DNA of 64,000 bases from Enhydrobacter sp. (GTDB lineage: Bacteria; Pseudomonadota; Alphaproteobacteria; Reyranellales; Reyranellaceae), in contig NZ_CP126889.1 of assembly GCF_030246845.1 (NCBI RefSeq), positions 1,798,001 through 1,862,000 on the forward strand, given 5' to 3'. A program made the position numbers and the translations under genes. The number at the start of each line of letters is the position of its first letter. Position 1 is the first letter of the stretch. The notes under the pieces are model-generated. The model saw only the letters and a program-made list of their open reading frames with translations, had not been told where the DNA came from and did not search any database. Below are positions 33,415 through 42,780 of this stretch, piece after piece.

Positions 33415-35122
33415 ACTTTTCCGGCGACGGCGGAGTCAACTTGTAGAGGGCGTTGCGCACGTCGGAGCTCACATAGATCGTGCCCGACTTGGCGACCGCC
33501 ACCCCGGTCGGCACCAGCGCCGGCGGCCCGCCGGGATAGGTCGGCAGGCCGATGTCGAGATTGGAGGCGATCACGGTCTTGGCGCCGGTGGCCGGATCGA
33601 TGGCGACGATGCGCTTCTGCCCGACCTCCGCGACATAAAGTCTGTTGTCTGGCCCGACATCGATCCCTTCCGGCGCCGAGAGGCCGTCGGTCACGACCTT
33701 GCGCGCGCCGGAGGCGACATCGATCTGGGTCACCGCGCCGGCGGCGATCTCCGTGACATAGACCAGGTTGTTCGGCCCTTGCGCCACGGCCACCGGCGCG
33801 CGCAGGTCCTTGGCGAGGATGCTGCGCGTCTTGCCGTCGGGGCTCACCTTCACCAGGTTGCCGCTGCCCAGCTCCGCGACATAGAGCGTGCCGTCATTGC
33901 CCTCGACGGCATCTGCGGGCTGCGCGAAGTCGCCGAGCGTCGCTTCGAGCTTGCCGGTCTTGCGGTCGACCTTCTGCACGGTGCCGGAGAACCAGCTCGA
34001 CAGCAGCACGTTGCGCCGCCCGATCGAGATGCCGATCGGGTAGGAATGGGTCTCGCCATGCACACGCAGCACGTCGCTCACGGCCCCGGTGCTGCCGTCG
34101 ACGGTGCGATAGCTGAAGACGTCGGCGACATGCACCGTCTCCTTGCCGCTCTCGCTGACGACGGCAATATCGGCGGGAACGGCAAGCTTGCCCGCCACGA
34201 TCGTCCTGGCTGCGCCGGTCTGCTTGTCGACGAGGTATATGGCGTTGTCCGTCATCGAGCTGACGAACAGGCGGCCGCGGGAGTCGAAGGCGAGATTGTC
34301 GAGGCCGGGCTTCAACGTCGCCACCAGCTTCTTCGCCTTGCTGGTGAGGCTCACGCTCCAGACATTCCCTGTGCCAGTGTCGACAACGAAGAGATTGTCG
34401 CGGTTCTGCGGGTCGATGTTCGCGGCGGCGGGCGTGGTGAAGCCCGAGGCGACGACCTCGATCGCGCCGGTCTCGATGTTGACCTTCACCGCCTCGCCCT
34501 TGAACCAGAGCGGCCCGTAGAGGAAGCCGTCGTCGCGGCGGATCTCGAACCCGTTCAGCCCGCCCAGCTTCTCGGCGACGAGGCGCAGGTCCTTGCGGGC
34601 AAACGGCTTGAAGTCGGGCTTGTCGACGTTCTTGAGATCGATCTCGTAGAGCGCGTCGCCCAGGAAGACCTCGGAGACGAACAGCCGGCCGTCCTTGGCG
34701 AAGCCGATGCCGTTCGGGCCCGACAGGCCGTTGGCGACCTCGATGACCTTGCCGTTGGGGCGCTTCACGTAGACCTTGCCCATCAGAAAGGCCGTCCAGG
34801 CCATCGTTCCGTCGTCGGCGAAGGCGATGTCGTCCGCCATGCCGGTCGGCGGCTCGACCACGCGGTCGACCTCGCCGGAATCGACCTGAACGTGGTAGAG
34901 CGTCTGGCCGACCACGGAACCTGCGAAAAGCTGATCGTCCTTGTTGAAGGCGATGCCATGCACACCGTGGAAAGGCGATCCCGGCACGAGGAACTGCTGA
35001 TGGTATTCCCTGGGCGGACCAGTCGGGGCCGATGGCGCGGGCTGAGTCGACTGCTGCGCAAAGGCGACCCCGGCGAGCGAGAGCACAAGCGCCGCCGACG
35101 TCAAAAATCCGCGCAACCCCAT
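33413..35122 (-). CDS. Exported NHL/SMP-30-type beta-propeller protein
   Basis: This 569-residue protein has a signal peptide (cleavage near VAFAQQS) and many NHL/SMP-30-like propeller strands, for example [70 protein letters not shown] and [16 protein letters not shown]. It probably forms two six-bladed propellers. Possible roles are lactonase-like hydrolysis or ligand binding in the periplasm; there is no direct evidence. The ATG at 35120-35122 is preferred over 35128, because the GGAGG then sits 6 nt upstream. It is divergent from the racemase gene. Confidence 0.85.
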   Translation of the reverse strand: MGLRGFLTSAALVLSLAGVAFAQQSTQPAPSAPTGPPREYHQQFLVPGSPFHGVHGIAFNKDDQLFAGSVVGQTLYHVQVDSGEVDRVVEPPTGMADDIAFADDGTMAWTAFLMGKVYVKRPNGKVIEVANGLSGPNGIGFAKDGRLFVSEVFLGDALYEIDLKNVDKPDFKPFARKDLRLVAEKLGGLNGFEIRRDDGFLYGPLWFKGEAVKVNIETGAIEVVASGFTTPAAANIDPQNRDNLFVVDTGTGNVWSVSLTSKAKKLVATLKPGLDNLAFDSRGRLFVSSMTDNAIYLVDKQTGAARTIVAGKLAVPADIAVVSESGKETVHVADVFSYRTVDGSTGAVSDVLRVHGETHSYPIGISIGRRNVLLSSWFSGTVQKVDRKTGKLEATLGDFAQPADAVEGNDGTLYVAELGSGNLVKVSPDGKTRSILAKDLRAPVAVAQGPNNLVYVTEIAAGAVTQIDVASGARKVVTDGLSAPEGIDVGPDNRLYVAEVGQKRIVAIDPATGAKTVIASNLDIGLPTYPGGPPALVPTGVAVAKSGTIYVSSDVRNALYKLTPPSPEK

Positions 35123-35288
35123 TCGCATCCTCCGACCCCTTTCCGGCGGCGCGGACTTTAGACCGGCCCCGCCGAATCGGCTACCGGGCCGTCCGAAAAG
35201 CAGCGCGCCACCTCTTGCATTGACTCCAGGCCATCCCCCAACGAAAGCTCTTCTCGACAGCGACTGCCCATTTCGCAGGAGGAAAGTC

Positions 35289-36440
35289 ATGGCGGGACCA
35301 CTCTCGGGACTGACGATCGTCGAACTGGCCGGCATCGGGCCCGGCCCGATGTGCTCGATGATGCTGGGCGATATGGGCGCCGATGTGATCCGAATCGACC
35401 GCACCAAGACCGATGTCATGGACCGCCTCGCCGATCCGAAATACGCCGTGCACAATCGCAGCCGCCGCTCGGTCTCGATCGATCTCCAGAAGAAGGAAGG
35501 CATCGAGGTGGCGCTGCGCCTGATCGACAAGGCCGACGGCGTCACCGAGCCGTTCCGCCCCGGCGTCGCCGAGCGTCTGGGCGTCGGTCCGGACGTCTGC
35601 CTCAAGCGCAATCCCAGGCTGGTCTATGGTCGCATGACGGGCTGGGGCCAGGAGGGACCGCTCGCCAAGGCGGCGGGCCACGACATCAACTACATCGCGC
35701 TGACCGGCGCGCTGCATGCAATCGGCCCACAGGACAAGCCGACGCCGCCGCTCAATCTCGTGGGCGATTTCGGCGGTGGCGGCATGCTACTCGCCTTCGG
35801 CATGGTATGCGGCCTGCTCGAGGCGCAGCGCTCGGGCAAGGGCCAGGTGGTCGATGCGGCGATGGTCGACGGCGCCGCCCTGCTGCTGGGCGGCATCTAT
35901 GGCATGGTGGGCGCGGGTCTTTGGAACGACGACGAGCGCGGGGCCAACATGCTCGACGGCGGCGCCCACTTCTACGGCACCTACGAGACCAAGGACGGCA
36001 AGTTCGTCTCGGTCGGCTCGATCGAGCCGCAGTTCTACGAGCTGCTGCTCGAAAAGACCGGCCTCAAGGGCGAGTCGCTGCCGGCACAGATGGATCGCAA
36101 GGCATGGGCGCAGCTCAAGGGGCGGCTGGCCCAGATTTTCAAGACCAAGACGCGCGACGAGTGGTGCGCGGTCATGGAGGGCACCGACATCTGCTTCGCG
36201 CCGGTGCTCACCATGAAGGAAGCCGCGCAGCATCCGCACGCCAGGGCGCGCAAGGCCTATGTCGATGTCTCGGGCTTCGCCCAGCCGGCGGCGGCGCCGC
36301 GCTTCTCGCGCACCAAGGAAGGGGTCAGGGGACCCGCCGCCAAGCGCGGCCAGCATACCGACGAGGTGCTGAGCGAGCGCGGCTTCTCGGCCAAGGAGAT
36401 CGGCGAGTTGAAGGCGGCGGGGGTCGTCGGTCCGCAATGA
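35289..36440 (+). CDS. CoA-transferase family III protein, alpha-methylacyl-CoA racemase-like
   Basis: This 383-residue family III protein opens [20 protein letters not shown], the racemase-type N-terminus, followed by [13 protein letters not shown]. Candidate catalytic residues are the His in [13 protein letters not shown] and the Asp in [15 protein letters not shown], matching the His-Asp pair of alpha-methylacyl-CoA racemase, which epimerises 2-methyl-branched acyl-CoAs. AGGAGG lies 6 nt before the ATG at 35289. A role in branched-chain fatty acid or sterol side-chain breakdown is inferred; no other beta-oxidation genes are adjacent. Confidence 0.9.
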   Translation: MAGPLSGLTIVELAGIGPGPMCSMMLGDMGADVIRIDRTKTDVMDRLADPKYAVHNRSRRSVSIDLQKKEGIEVALRLIDKADGVTEPFRPGVAERLGVGPDVCLKRNPRLVYGRMTGWGQEGPLAKAAGHDINYIALTGALHAIGPQDKPTPPLNLVGDFGGGGMLLAFGMVCGLLEAQRSGKGQVVDAAMVDGAALLLGGIYGMVGAGLWNDDERGANMLDGGAHFYGTYETKDGKFVSVGSIEPQFYELLLEKTGLKGESLPAQMDRKAWAQLKGRLAQIFKTKTRDEWCAVMEGTDICFAPVLTMKEAAQHPHARARKAYVDVSGFAQPAAAPRFSRTKEGVRGPAAKRGQHTDEVLSERGFSAKEIGELKAAGVVGPQ

Positions 36441-36452
36441 TCGTGCTCTGTC

Positions 36453-36503
36453 GGACCGCGCGCTTCCAGCGCGCTCACGCGGCGCGCCGGAAGCGCGCGG
36501 TCC
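36453..36503. repeat. Palindromic repeat family 2, copy 1
   Basis: Outer arms GGACCGCGCG and CGCGCGGTCC enclose inner hairpins built from GCGCGCTTCCAGCGCGC and GGCGCGCCGG. It lies between the racemase and EI24 genes, ending 8 bp before the EI24 start, so it could influence that ribosome-binding site. A related element lies at 40181-40232. Confidence 0.75.
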
Positions 36504-36510
36504 AGGAGAC

Positions 36511-37224
36511 ATGATCCGCGCCTTCGAGCTCGCCGTTCAGCAGCTGGGCGACCCGCGGCTGCGCGGCGTCATCTGGCAATCGTTGCTCCTGTCGCTGCTC
36601 CTGCAGGCGGCCATCGTGGGCATCGCCTGGTGGGCGTTGCAGTCCTTCGCCTCCTTCCAGTGGGGCTGGGTCAACGAGGCGATCCGCTGGCTCGGCGGCG
36701 CCGCCGTGCTCGTGCTGGCGCTGTTGCTGTTTCCGGCGAGCTTCGGCGTCGTGATCTCGGTGTTCATCGAGCGCATCGCCGACATCGTCGAGAGCGCTCA
36801 CTACCCGCAGCTCGGAAAGGCGCATGGCATTCCGGTCTGGACGGCGATCTGGACCGGCATCGTGTTCCTGATCGCGGTGATCGCCCTCAATCTCGTCCTG
36901 CTGGTGCCCTATCTGCTGGCCTTGCTGTTCTTCGGGTCGGGCGCCGTCCTGTTCTATGCGCTGAACGGCTGGCTGACAGGGCGGCTCTACTACGAGCAGG
37001 TGGCGCTCAGGCGCATGACGCCGGCCGAGGTGAAGGCCTGGCGGCAGGCCAACGCCGGCACGCTGTGGGCGACCGGCATCGTCATCGCCTTCCTGGGCAC
37101 GATCCCGGTCGTGAACCTGATCGTGCCGGTCGTGGGGACCGCGGCCATGGTGCATGTGGCACAGACGCTCACGCCACCCCTGCCGCCGGGCCGGGCCTTC
37201 AATCCACCGGCGCCTCCGCGTTAG
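36511..37224 (+). CDS. EI24/CysZ-like polytopic membrane protein
   Basis: This 237-residue protein has four or five hydrophobic helices (about 22-46, 58-85, 110-150 and 185-210). Blocks such as FPASFGVVISVFIERIADIVE, LLVPYLLALLFFGSGAVLFYALNGWLTG and RLYYEQVALRRM are characteristic of the EI24 domain (EtoposideInduced-2.4/CysZ family). CysZ proteins carry sulfate, but the bacterial EI24 group is mostly uncharacterised. AGGAG precedes the ATG at 36511, abutting the palindromic repeat. The lipoprotein gene follows 10 bp later. Confidence 0.85.
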   Translation: MIRAFELAVQQLGDPRLRGVIWQSLLLSLLLQAAIVGIAWWALQSFASFQWGWVNEAIRWLGGAAVLVLALLLFPASFGVVISVFIERIADIVESAHYPQLGKAHGIPVWTAIWTGIVFLIAVIALNLVLLVPYLLALLFFGSGAVLFYALNGWLTGRLYYEQVALRRMTPAEVKAWRQANAGTLWATGIVIAFLGTIPVVNLIVPVVGTAAMVHVAQTLTPPLPPGRAFNPPAPPR

Positions 37225-37234
37225 ACTCCTCGCC

Positions 37235-37612
37235 ATGAAATCCGCCTTCTGGCCCCTCGCCGCGGCCGCTCTCCTTCTTGGTGGCTGCGTTTCGGAGTCG
37301 AGCCAGCCTTATTCGCTTTCCGGCAACGAACAGGGCATCTTCCATTCGGCCAATGCCGGCCGCCCGATCCCGTTGAGCCGGATCAAGGGCATGGACGAGC
37401 AGCAGCTGCGCGCGATCTTCGGCGCGCCGGCGCTCGACCGCAGGGACGCCGGCACGCGCGTCCTGCGCTACCAGTCCGATGCCTGCAGCCTGTTCGTCTA
37501 TCTGTCGAACGACCGGGCCGACTACGCTGATGCCTACGATCTCAAGCTGCGCCGGCTGATGAACGCCGACCAGTGCGCCGGCTCGGTGGCGGCACAACGC
37601 CGCGCGGCCTGA
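37235..37612 (+). CDS. Putative lipoprotein (hypothetical)
   Basis: This 125-residue protein has a lipoprotein signal peptide (hydrophobic residues 5-17, lipobox LLGGC) and a small mature domain. The segment GMDEQQLRAIFGAPALDRRD, followed by LRYQSDACSLFVYL, resembles the SmpA/OmlA-like pattern (helix, then xxxGxP, then strands), seen in envelope lipoproteins. It is the last gene of a short plus-strand pair with the EI24 gene and converges with the gentisate dioxygenase gene 9 bp away. The function is unknown. Confidence 0.75.
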   Translation: MKSAFWPLAAAALLLGGCVSESSQPYSLSGNEQGIFHSANAGRPIPLSRIKGMDEQQLRAIFGAPALDRRDAGTRVLRYQSDACSLFVYLSNDRADYADAYDLKLRRLMNADQCAGSVAAQRRAA

Positions 37613-37621
37613 CCGGCGGCG

Positions 37622-38665
37622 CTATCTGCCGCCGCGATCCTCGCGCCAGAGATCGAGCCGCTCCTGGACCGGGCGGTCGGAGAAGGAGAAAAGCACGGCC
37701 TCGCTGCTTGCCTTGTGCACGACGGGCGCCCAGCTCGGCACGACGAAATGGTCGCGCTTCTTCCAGCGGAAGGTCCTGTCGCCGATCGCGCTTTCGCCCT
37801 CGCCCTCGACCACCGAAAACACGGCGCCGTCGGTGCTGCGATAGGGCGCGGTCTCGAAGCCCTTCGGCAGGAGCTGCACGAAGGTGCCCATGGTGGCGAT
37901 CGGCGCACCGCCGCTCGCCGGATTGACATAACGCAGCTTGTGGCCATGGCAGGCATCGGGCGGTCCGGCCTTGGCGAGCCCCGCCAACGCCTCGCGCGTG
38001 CGCGCATAGGGATAGTTGAAGATGGGCGAGGTCTGCTTCGCCGGCTTCCAGTCGACCGGCAGCAGGCCGCTCGCGAACCTCGCGTCTGACGTGCCGACCG
38101 GCGCCGTCACCGCTTGCTCGTCCTCCGCGCCGTTCTCGGCGAAGCCCGCGTTGAACATCGCCACCAGGGGGATGTCGAGCCCGTCGAGCCAGACCATCGG
38201 CTTCGACGAATCGTTGCCGTGATCGTGCCACGTCCAGGTCGGCGTGATGACGAAGTCGCCTTCCCGCATGATGGTGCGCTCGCCGTCGACGGCCGTGTAG
38301 GCGCCCTCGCCCTCGACGATGAAGCGCAACGCCGACTGGGTGTGGCGATGGCTGGGTGCGATCTCGCCCGGCAGGATGAGCTGCAGGCCCGCGTACAGCG
38401 TCGGGGTGATGCAGGCGCTGCCCGGCATCGCCGGGTTTTCCAGGATCAGCACCCGCCGCACCGCCTCCTTGGCCGTGATCAGCGTGCCCGATTCCATCAG
38501 GAACGGCCGAACCTTGTCGTAGTCCCAGGCCGCCGGCACGTATTTCGGCGCAGGCTGGGGCGGCACGAGCTGGTGCAGCGATTCCCAGAGCGGCGCCATC
38601 GAGAGGCCGCCGAGGCGTTCGTAGAAATCGCGGCGGGCATTGCTGCGCGTGGGGCTACCGTCCAT
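37622..38665 (-). CDS. Gentisate 1,2-dioxygenase
   Basis: This 347-residue bicupin enzyme would cleave gentisate to maleylpyruvate using Fe(II). The first cupin has the metal His cluster in PSHRHTQSALRFIVEGEG with the later His in TWTWHDHGND (about residues 110-160); the second cupin is around 270-330 (GTFVQLLPKG, KKRDHFVVPSW). Length and motifs fit the gentisate/salicylate dioxygenase family, so salicylate or 1-hydroxy-2-naphthoate activity is a possible alternative. The ATG is at 38663-38665. The maleylpyruvate isomerase and hydrolase genes normally paired with it are not in the window; the upstream partner is a class-I amidotransferase-like gene 7 bp away. Confidence 0.92.
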   Translation of the reverse strand: MDGSPTRSNARRDFYERLGGLSMAPLWESLHQLVPPQPAPKYVPAAWDYDKVRPFLMESGTLITAKEAVRRVLILENPAMPGSACITPTLYAGLQLILPGEIAPSHRHTQSALRFIVEGEGAYTAVDGERTIMREGDFVITPTWTWHDHGNDSSKPMVWLDGLDIPLVAMFNAGFAENGAEDEQAVTAPVGTSDARFASGLLPVDWKPAKQTSPIFNYPYARTREALAGLAKAGPPDACHGHKLRYVNPASGGAPIATMGTFVQLLPKGFETAPYRSTDGAVFSVVEGEGESAIGDRTFRWKKRDHFVVPSWAPVVHKASSEAVLFSFSDRPVQERLDLWREDRGGR

Positions 38666-38672
38666 GAGACAC

Positions 38673-39491
38673 CTATTCGGCGGCGGCGCGGAGAGGCGAG
38701 CCGAGGCGCGCCGCGGCGCGCGCCCGGCAGGCGGCGGCAAAGGCCTCGAACAGCTTCATCGATACCGGATTTTCGAGCGCCCGGTGCTCGGGATGCCATT
38801 GCAGCGCAAGCGCAAAGGCCGGGGCGTCGGGCAAACTGAAGGCCTCGACCTGACCGTCGTCGGCGACCGCTTCGAGCTGCGCGCAGGGCGCCAGCCTGTC
38901 GACCCCCTGGGCATGCAGCGAGTTCACCGTCACGCGCCGCCTTCCCAGCAGACGGGCCAGCAGGCCGCCTTCGACGATCTCGACATCGTGGGCAGGCGCA
39001 TAGTTCACGTCGGTATGGGGAGATTTCAGCGAACGGTGATCGCGCCGTCCCTCGACCTCATGCACAAGCTGGTGCAGCGAGCCGCCCATCGCGACGTTCA
39101 CCTCCTGCAGGCCGCGGCAGATCGCGAACAGCGGCACGGCGTGGCTGACGGCATGACGGATGAGCGGCAGCGTCGTCGCATCGCGCGCCGCGTCGTGCGC
39201 CGTCCCCTCGCGGCTCGGCATGCCGCCATAGTGACGCGGCTCGACGTTGGACGGGCTGCCGGTCAGCAGTACGCCATCGAGCATGTCGAGGAGACGGTCG
39301 AGCGCCTCGGTCATTGGCCGGTCCTCGGCAAATTCGCCACCAAAGGCTGGAATCAGTACCGGCAGGCCGCCGACGGCCCGAATTGCCGCCTGGACGTACT
39401 TGTCGCCGACGGTGTGATGCCAGCCGCCTCGGCCATTCTCCTTGAGACAGGCGGTCACACCGACCAGGGGACGCAACAACGAGCCGTTCAT
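38673..39491 (-). CDS. Peptidase C26 / gamma-glutamyl-GABA hydrolase (PuuD-like)
   Basis: This 272-residue class-I glutamine-amidotransferase-like hydrolase has the nucleophile Cys in FAICRGLQEVNVAMGG and the His-Glu partner in ALQWHPEHRA. Upstream blocks GDKYVQAAIRAVGGLPVLIP and LDGVLLTGSPSNVEPRHYG match PuuD, which hydrolyses gamma-glutamyl-GABA in putrescine breakdown. The start chosen is the ATG at 39489-39491. It is probably co-transcribed with the gentisate dioxygenase gene downstream, suggesting removal of a gamma-glutamyl group from an aromatic amine intermediate; that link is inferred. Confidence 0.9.
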   Translation of the reverse strand: MNGSLLRPLVGVTACLKENGRGGWHHTVGDKYVQAAIRAVGGLPVLIPAFGGEFAEDRPMTEALDRLLDMLDGVLLTGSPSNVEPRHYGGMPSREGTAHDAARDATTLPLIRHAVSHAVPLFAICRGLQEVNVAMGGSLHQLVHEVEGRRDHRSLKSPHTDVNYAPAHDVEIVEGGLLARLLGRRRVTVNSLHAQGVDRLAPCAQLEAVADDGQVEAFSLPDAPAFALALQWHPEHRALENPVSMKLFEAFAAACRARAAARLGSPLRAAAE

Positions 39492-39649
39492 AGCCTTGCC
39501 AAGCTGCGCTAGACGTGAAGTCTTATTTTCATCGACGGGCTTTGCCTTGGCAATTGCCTCAAATCGTCTCTGCCCGCGTCTTGTGCAGTGCAGCCTTGCG
39601 TGGTACCCGCCGGCCACCCCCCTTTTGCCTCCAGCAGCGAAAGAACCCG

Positions 39650-40168
39650 ATGACGACGACTCCGCCGCCCGCTCCCGGTCCTACCGACTCCCAGCCTCAG
39701 CAGCAGGTCAACCCGCTCACCGTGCACGGCCAGTACATCAAGGACCTGAGCTTCGAGAATCCGCGCGCGCCGCAGAGCCTGATCGAGCAAAAGCAGCCGC
39801 AGCTCACGCTCAATGTCAACGTGTCGACGCGCCAGTTCGAGGCCAAAACCTTCGAGGTTGTGCTGAACCTCGAGGCGAGCGCGCATACACCGGAGAAAGA
39901 GCCGCTGTTCATGCTCGAGCTCGTCTATGCCGGCACCGTCACACTGGGCGAGGTGCCGCAGGAGGCATTCGGCCCGCTGCTGCTGATCGAGACCCCGCGG
40001 CTGCTTTTCCCTTTCGCCCGCGCCATCGTCGCCAATGCGACGCGCGAGGCGGGCTTCCCGCCGCTCAACATCGCTCCCGTCGACTTCGTGGCACTCTATC
40101 GCCAGCAGCTCGAGGCCGCCGGCGGGCAACTGCCGGGCATTCCCGGCGGGCCGGTGGGCCACGCTTGA
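39650..40168 (+). CDS. secB: Protein-export chaperone SecB
   Basis: This 172-residue homotetrameric chaperone holds preproteins unfolded for SecA. Diagnostic blocks are VHGQYIKDLSFENPRAP, EVVLNLEASAHTP, MLELVYAGTVTLGEVP, LLLIETPRLLFPFARAI and GFPPLNIAPVDF. It has a longer Pro/Gln-rich N-terminus than the E. coli protein, as often seen in alphaproteobacteria. The ATG is at 39650. It converges with dnaQ, a family-2 palindrome lying between them. The neighbouring order dnaQ-coaE is conserved in many alphaproteobacteria near the replication origin. Confidence 0.97.
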   Translation: MTTTPPPAPGPTDSQPQQQVNPLTVHGQYIKDLSFENPRAPQSLIEQKQPQLTLNVNVSTRQFEAKTFEVVLNLEASAHTPEKEPLFMLELVYAGTVTLGEVPQEAFGPLLLIETPRLLFPFARAIVANATREAGFPPLNIAPVDFVALYRQQLEAAGGQLPGIPGGPVGHA

Positions 40169-40180
40169 TTCGATGCTCGT

Positions 40181-40232
40181 GGGACCGCGGGCTTCCAGCC
40201 CGCTCATGAGCGCGCAGGATGCGCGCGGTCCC
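40181..40232. repeat. Palindromic repeat family 2, copy 2
   Basis: Outer arms GGGACCGCG (40181-40189) and CGCGGTCCC (40224-40232) enclose two inner hairpins, GCGGGCTTCCAGCCCGC and GCGCGCAGGATGCGCGC. It occupies the convergent gap between secB and dnaQ. It has the same architecture as the element at 36453-36503. Confidence 0.8.
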
Positions 40233-40246
40233 AGAATGAGGTCGGC

Positions 40247-40927
40247 TCAGGCGGTCTGAAGCCAGATCGCGTCCTTGAGCTTCTTCACGAACGCGGCATG
40301 CGCCGCGAGTTCGGCGGCGCTCGGCGCGTGCGGGCGCGCCGGCCGCACCGTCACGCTGGCTGCGACCACCAGGCTGGTGACCGTGGCGGCGACCTCGGGG
40401 GCAAGGCCGAGATCGCGCTGCCGGCCGCCGCTCAGCTCGAGATAGACCTCGGCCAGAAGCTCGGAGTCGAGCAGCGCGCCATGCTTTGTGCGGCTGGAAT
40501 TGTCGATGCCGAATCGCTCGCAGAGCGCGTCGAGGCTGGCACGCTGGCCGGGAAACTTGCGGCGCGCCATCGAAACCGTGTCGACATAGGCATTCAGGAG
40601 CTTCGGCCTGCCGACCCTCTCCAGCTCGGCGTTGAGGAAGCCGATATCGAACTGGGCGTTGTGAATCACGAGCTGCGCGTCGCCGATGAATTCCAGGAAT
40701 TCCTCGACGCGCTCGGCGAACAGGGGCTTGTCGGCCAGGAACTCGTCGGTCAGGCCATGCACGTCCTGCGCGCCCGTCGGCATGATCATTTCCGGATTGA
40801 AGTAGGCGTGGAATGTCTTGCCGGTGGCCACCGTATTGAAGAGCTCGATGCAGCCCAGCTCGACGATGCGATGACCGGCCAAAGGGTCGAGGCCGGTCGT
40901 CTCCGTATCCAGAACGATCTCGCGCAT
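40247..40927 (-). CDS. dnaQ: DNA polymerase III epsilon subunit (3'-5' exonuclease)
   Basis: This 226-residue DEDDh exonuclease proofreads within the Pol III core. Motif ExoI is [10 protein letters not shown] (first Asp/Glu pair), ExoII is in [14 protein letters not shown], and ExoIII includes the His and Asp of [15 protein letters not shown]. The C-terminal stretch (about 185-226) would be the alpha-subunit-binding tail. The ATG is at 40925-40927, 28 bp after coaE, consistent with a coaE-dnaQ operon. Confidence 0.97.
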   Translation of the reverse strand: MREIVLDTETTGLDPLAGHRIVELGCIELFNTVATGKTFHAYFNPEMIMPTGAQDVHGLTDEFLADKPLFAERVEEFLEFIGDAQLVIHNAQFDIGFLNAELERVGRPKLLNAYVDTVSMARRKFPGQRASLDALCERFGIDNSSRTKHGALLDSELLAEVYLELSGGRQRDLGLAPEVAATVTSLVVAASVTVRPARPHAPSAAELAAHAAFVKKLKDAIWLQTA

Positions 40928-40955
40928 GCCCGATCCTTATTAGCGGCAAGCGCGG

Positions 40956-41618
40956 TCAGACGCGACGGGCGCGCGCCAATCTGGCTGTGAATTTCTCCCG
41001 CCACGGATCGGGCGGCCAGCATCGGCCCGGGCGCTTCCTGAGCGCCGCCACGGCCTTGACCAGCGCCGCCCGGGTTGGTGCCAGGCCAAGGCCGGTGGGG
41101 ACGACGACCGTAGCAAGGCGGCGCTTGACGTGATCAGGTACCTGCTGGCGGAGGATGCCGGCAAATTTCTCCTGGGTCATGCCGGGCCGGTCGAGCACGC
41201 GCTGCCGCTGCAGGAAAGCAGGTGCCGACACCACCAACGTGGCATCCACACGACGCTCGCCGCATCCTTCGAACAACAGCGGGATGTCGAGCACGACCAG
41301 CGGAACGCCGCGCCGGGCCGCCCGCTTCAGGAACGCGCGCTGTCTTTGCGCCACCAGCGGATGCACGATCGCTTCGAGCTTGCGCAGCGCCGCCTTGTCG
41401 CCGAACACACGCGCCCCCAGCGCCTGACGGTCGAGCACGCCGCCTTTCACCACGCCGGGAAAAGCCGCCTCGATCGGAGGCAGCGCCGGTCCGCCCGGTG
41501 CCTGCAGCGCATGGACGGCCGCATCGGCGTCGTAGACCGGCACTCCCAGCTCGCGCAGCATCCTGGCTGCGGTCGATTTGCCCATGCCGATCGAGCCGGT
41601 CAGGCCAACGATCACCAT
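40956..41618 (-). CDS. coaE: Dephospho-CoA kinase
   Basis: This 220-residue P-loop kinase performs the last step of coenzyme A synthesis. GLTGSIGMGKSTAARML is the Walker A region, VYDADAAVHAL supplies the catalytic acidic residue, and VVLDIPLLFE and the lid region KFAGILRQQVPD are typical. The start is placed at the ATG at 41616-41618; a longer reading to 41693 would run through a palindromic repeat. It lies upstream of dnaQ. The ATC-to-ATG spacing leaves no clear Shine-Dalgarno, so the start is moderately certain. Confidence 0.95.
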   Translation of the reverse strand: MVIVGLTGSIGMGKSTAARMLRELGVPVYDADAAVHALQAPGGPALPPIEAAFPGVVKGGVLDRQALGARVFGDKAALRKLEAIVHPLVAQRQRAFLKRAARRGVPLVVLDIPLLFEGCGERRVDATLVVSAPAFLQRQRVLDRPGMTQEKFAGILRQQVPDHVKRRLATVVVPTGLGLAPTRAALVKAVAALRKRPGRCWPPDPWREKFTARLARARRV

Positions 41619-41644
41619 ACGACTTCGCCCGTCAGAGGAAAGAT

Positions 41645-41706
41645 TGCGCCACTGGAGTGGCGCGCTCCCCTGAGCGCTCATCGGAGCGCGCAACTCCAGT
41701 TGCGCC
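41645..41706. repeat. Palindromic repeat family 3
   Basis: TGCGCCACTGGAGTGGCGCG is followed by a centre containing TGAGCGCTCA, then GCGCGCAACTCCAGTTGCGC. Each flank is itself a hairpin and the two flanks are near-complements of each other. It sits between the quinone oxidoreductase and coaE genes. It is similar in build but not in sequence to family 2. Confidence 0.75.
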
Positions 41707-41776
41707 TGCCCTGAGGCCTGCCGAAGGGCTCATGCGGTGTGGCGACCGTATTCCAATGAAGTGTCGGGCAGGTCTT

Positions 41777-42754
41777 TCAAGGCACCAGGATCGTCTGGCC
41801 GGTGGTCTTGCGGTTTTCGAGGTCGATATGGGCCTGTCCCGCCTCGCCGAGCGGATAGCGCTGGTCGATCGAGATCTTGACCTTGCCGCTTTTCACCATC
41901 CTGAACAGCGAGTTCGCCGAGGCCTCGAGCTCCTTGCGGGTCGAGGTGTAGGCGCCCAAGCTGGGGCGGGTGACGTAGAGCGACCCCTTGGTGTTCAGGA
42001 TGCCGAGCGCGACCGGCGGGACCGCGCCCGAGGCATTGCCGAACGACACCATCAGGCCGCGGGGCTGGAGGCAGTCGAGCGAAATCGTCCAGGTGTCCTT
42101 GCCGACGCCGTCGAACACGACCGGCACACCCTTGCCCTTGGTGATCTTCTTCACCTCGGCCACGACGTCGTCCCTGGTATAGTCGATGACCCACTTGTAG
42201 CCGTTCTTTTTGGCGAGCGCGGCCTTTTGCGCCGAGGAAGTGGTGCCGATCACCTTGTAGCCGCGCGCCTTGGCCCACTGGCCGAACAGCAGGCCGACTC
42301 CGCCCGCGGCGGCATGGAACAGGATGGTGTCACCCCTCTTGAGCCAACCCTTGGGCGTGCGATCGACGAGATATTCCGTCGTCATGCCCTTCAGCATGAT
42401 GGCCGCGGCCTGCTCGTCACTCACGCCCTTCGGGATATGCACGAGCTGCTCGGTGCCCATCAGACGCTCCTCGCAATAGGCGCCGAGCACGCCGCAATAG
42501 GCGACATGATCGCCTTTCTTGAAGCCCCTGGTCCTCGGCCCCACCTCGACGATCACGCCCGCCGCCTCGCGTCCGACGGCATTGGGCAGCGGCGTTTGGT
42601 AGAGGCCGCTGCGGGTGTAGATGTCTATGAAGTTCAGCCCGATCGCGGTGTGCCGGATCTTCACCTGGCCGGGGCCGGGACTACCGACCTCGACATCGGC
42701 AAGCTGCATCTTTTCAGGCCCGCCATTCTCGTGGATCAGGATCGACTTCGACAT
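41777..42754 (-). CDS. Quinone oxidoreductase (zeta-crystallin-like, MDR family)
   Basis: This 325-residue zinc-free medium-chain dehydrogenase/reductase has a GroES-like N-terminal half (HTAIGLNFIDIYTRSGLY, NAVGREAAGVIVEVG) and a Rossmann half with HAAAGGVGLLFGQWAKARG for NADPH. The pattern matches QOR/zeta-crystallin, which reduces quinones by one electron. GGGGGAG precedes the ATG at 42752-42754. The LLM flavin oxidoreductase gene lies 26 bp upstream on the same strand, so the two may form an operon. The natural substrate is unknown. Confidence 0.93.
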   Translation of the reverse strand: MSKSILIHENGGPEKMQLADVEVGSPGPGQVKIRHTAIGLNFIDIYTRSGLYQTPLPNAVGREAAGVIVEVGPRTRGFKKGDHVAYCGVLGAYCEERLMGTEQLVHIPKGVSDEQAAAIMLKGMTTEYLVDRTPKGWLKRGDTILFHAAAGGVGLLFGQWAKARGYKVIGTTSSAQKAALAKKNGYKWVIDYTRDDVVAEVKKITKGKGVPVVFDGVGKDTWTISLDCLQPRGLMVSFGNASGAVPPVALGILNTKGSLYVTRPSLGAYTSTRKELEASANSLFRMVKSGKVKISIDQRYPLGEAGQAHIDLENRKTTGQTILVP

Positions 42755-42780
42755 TGGCAACTCCCCCTGGAGGTTCGGGT

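Noticed and set aside
37154..37234. Longer start for the 37235 lipoprotein
   Set aside because: It would remove the lipoprotein signal from the N-terminus and overlap the EI24 gene.
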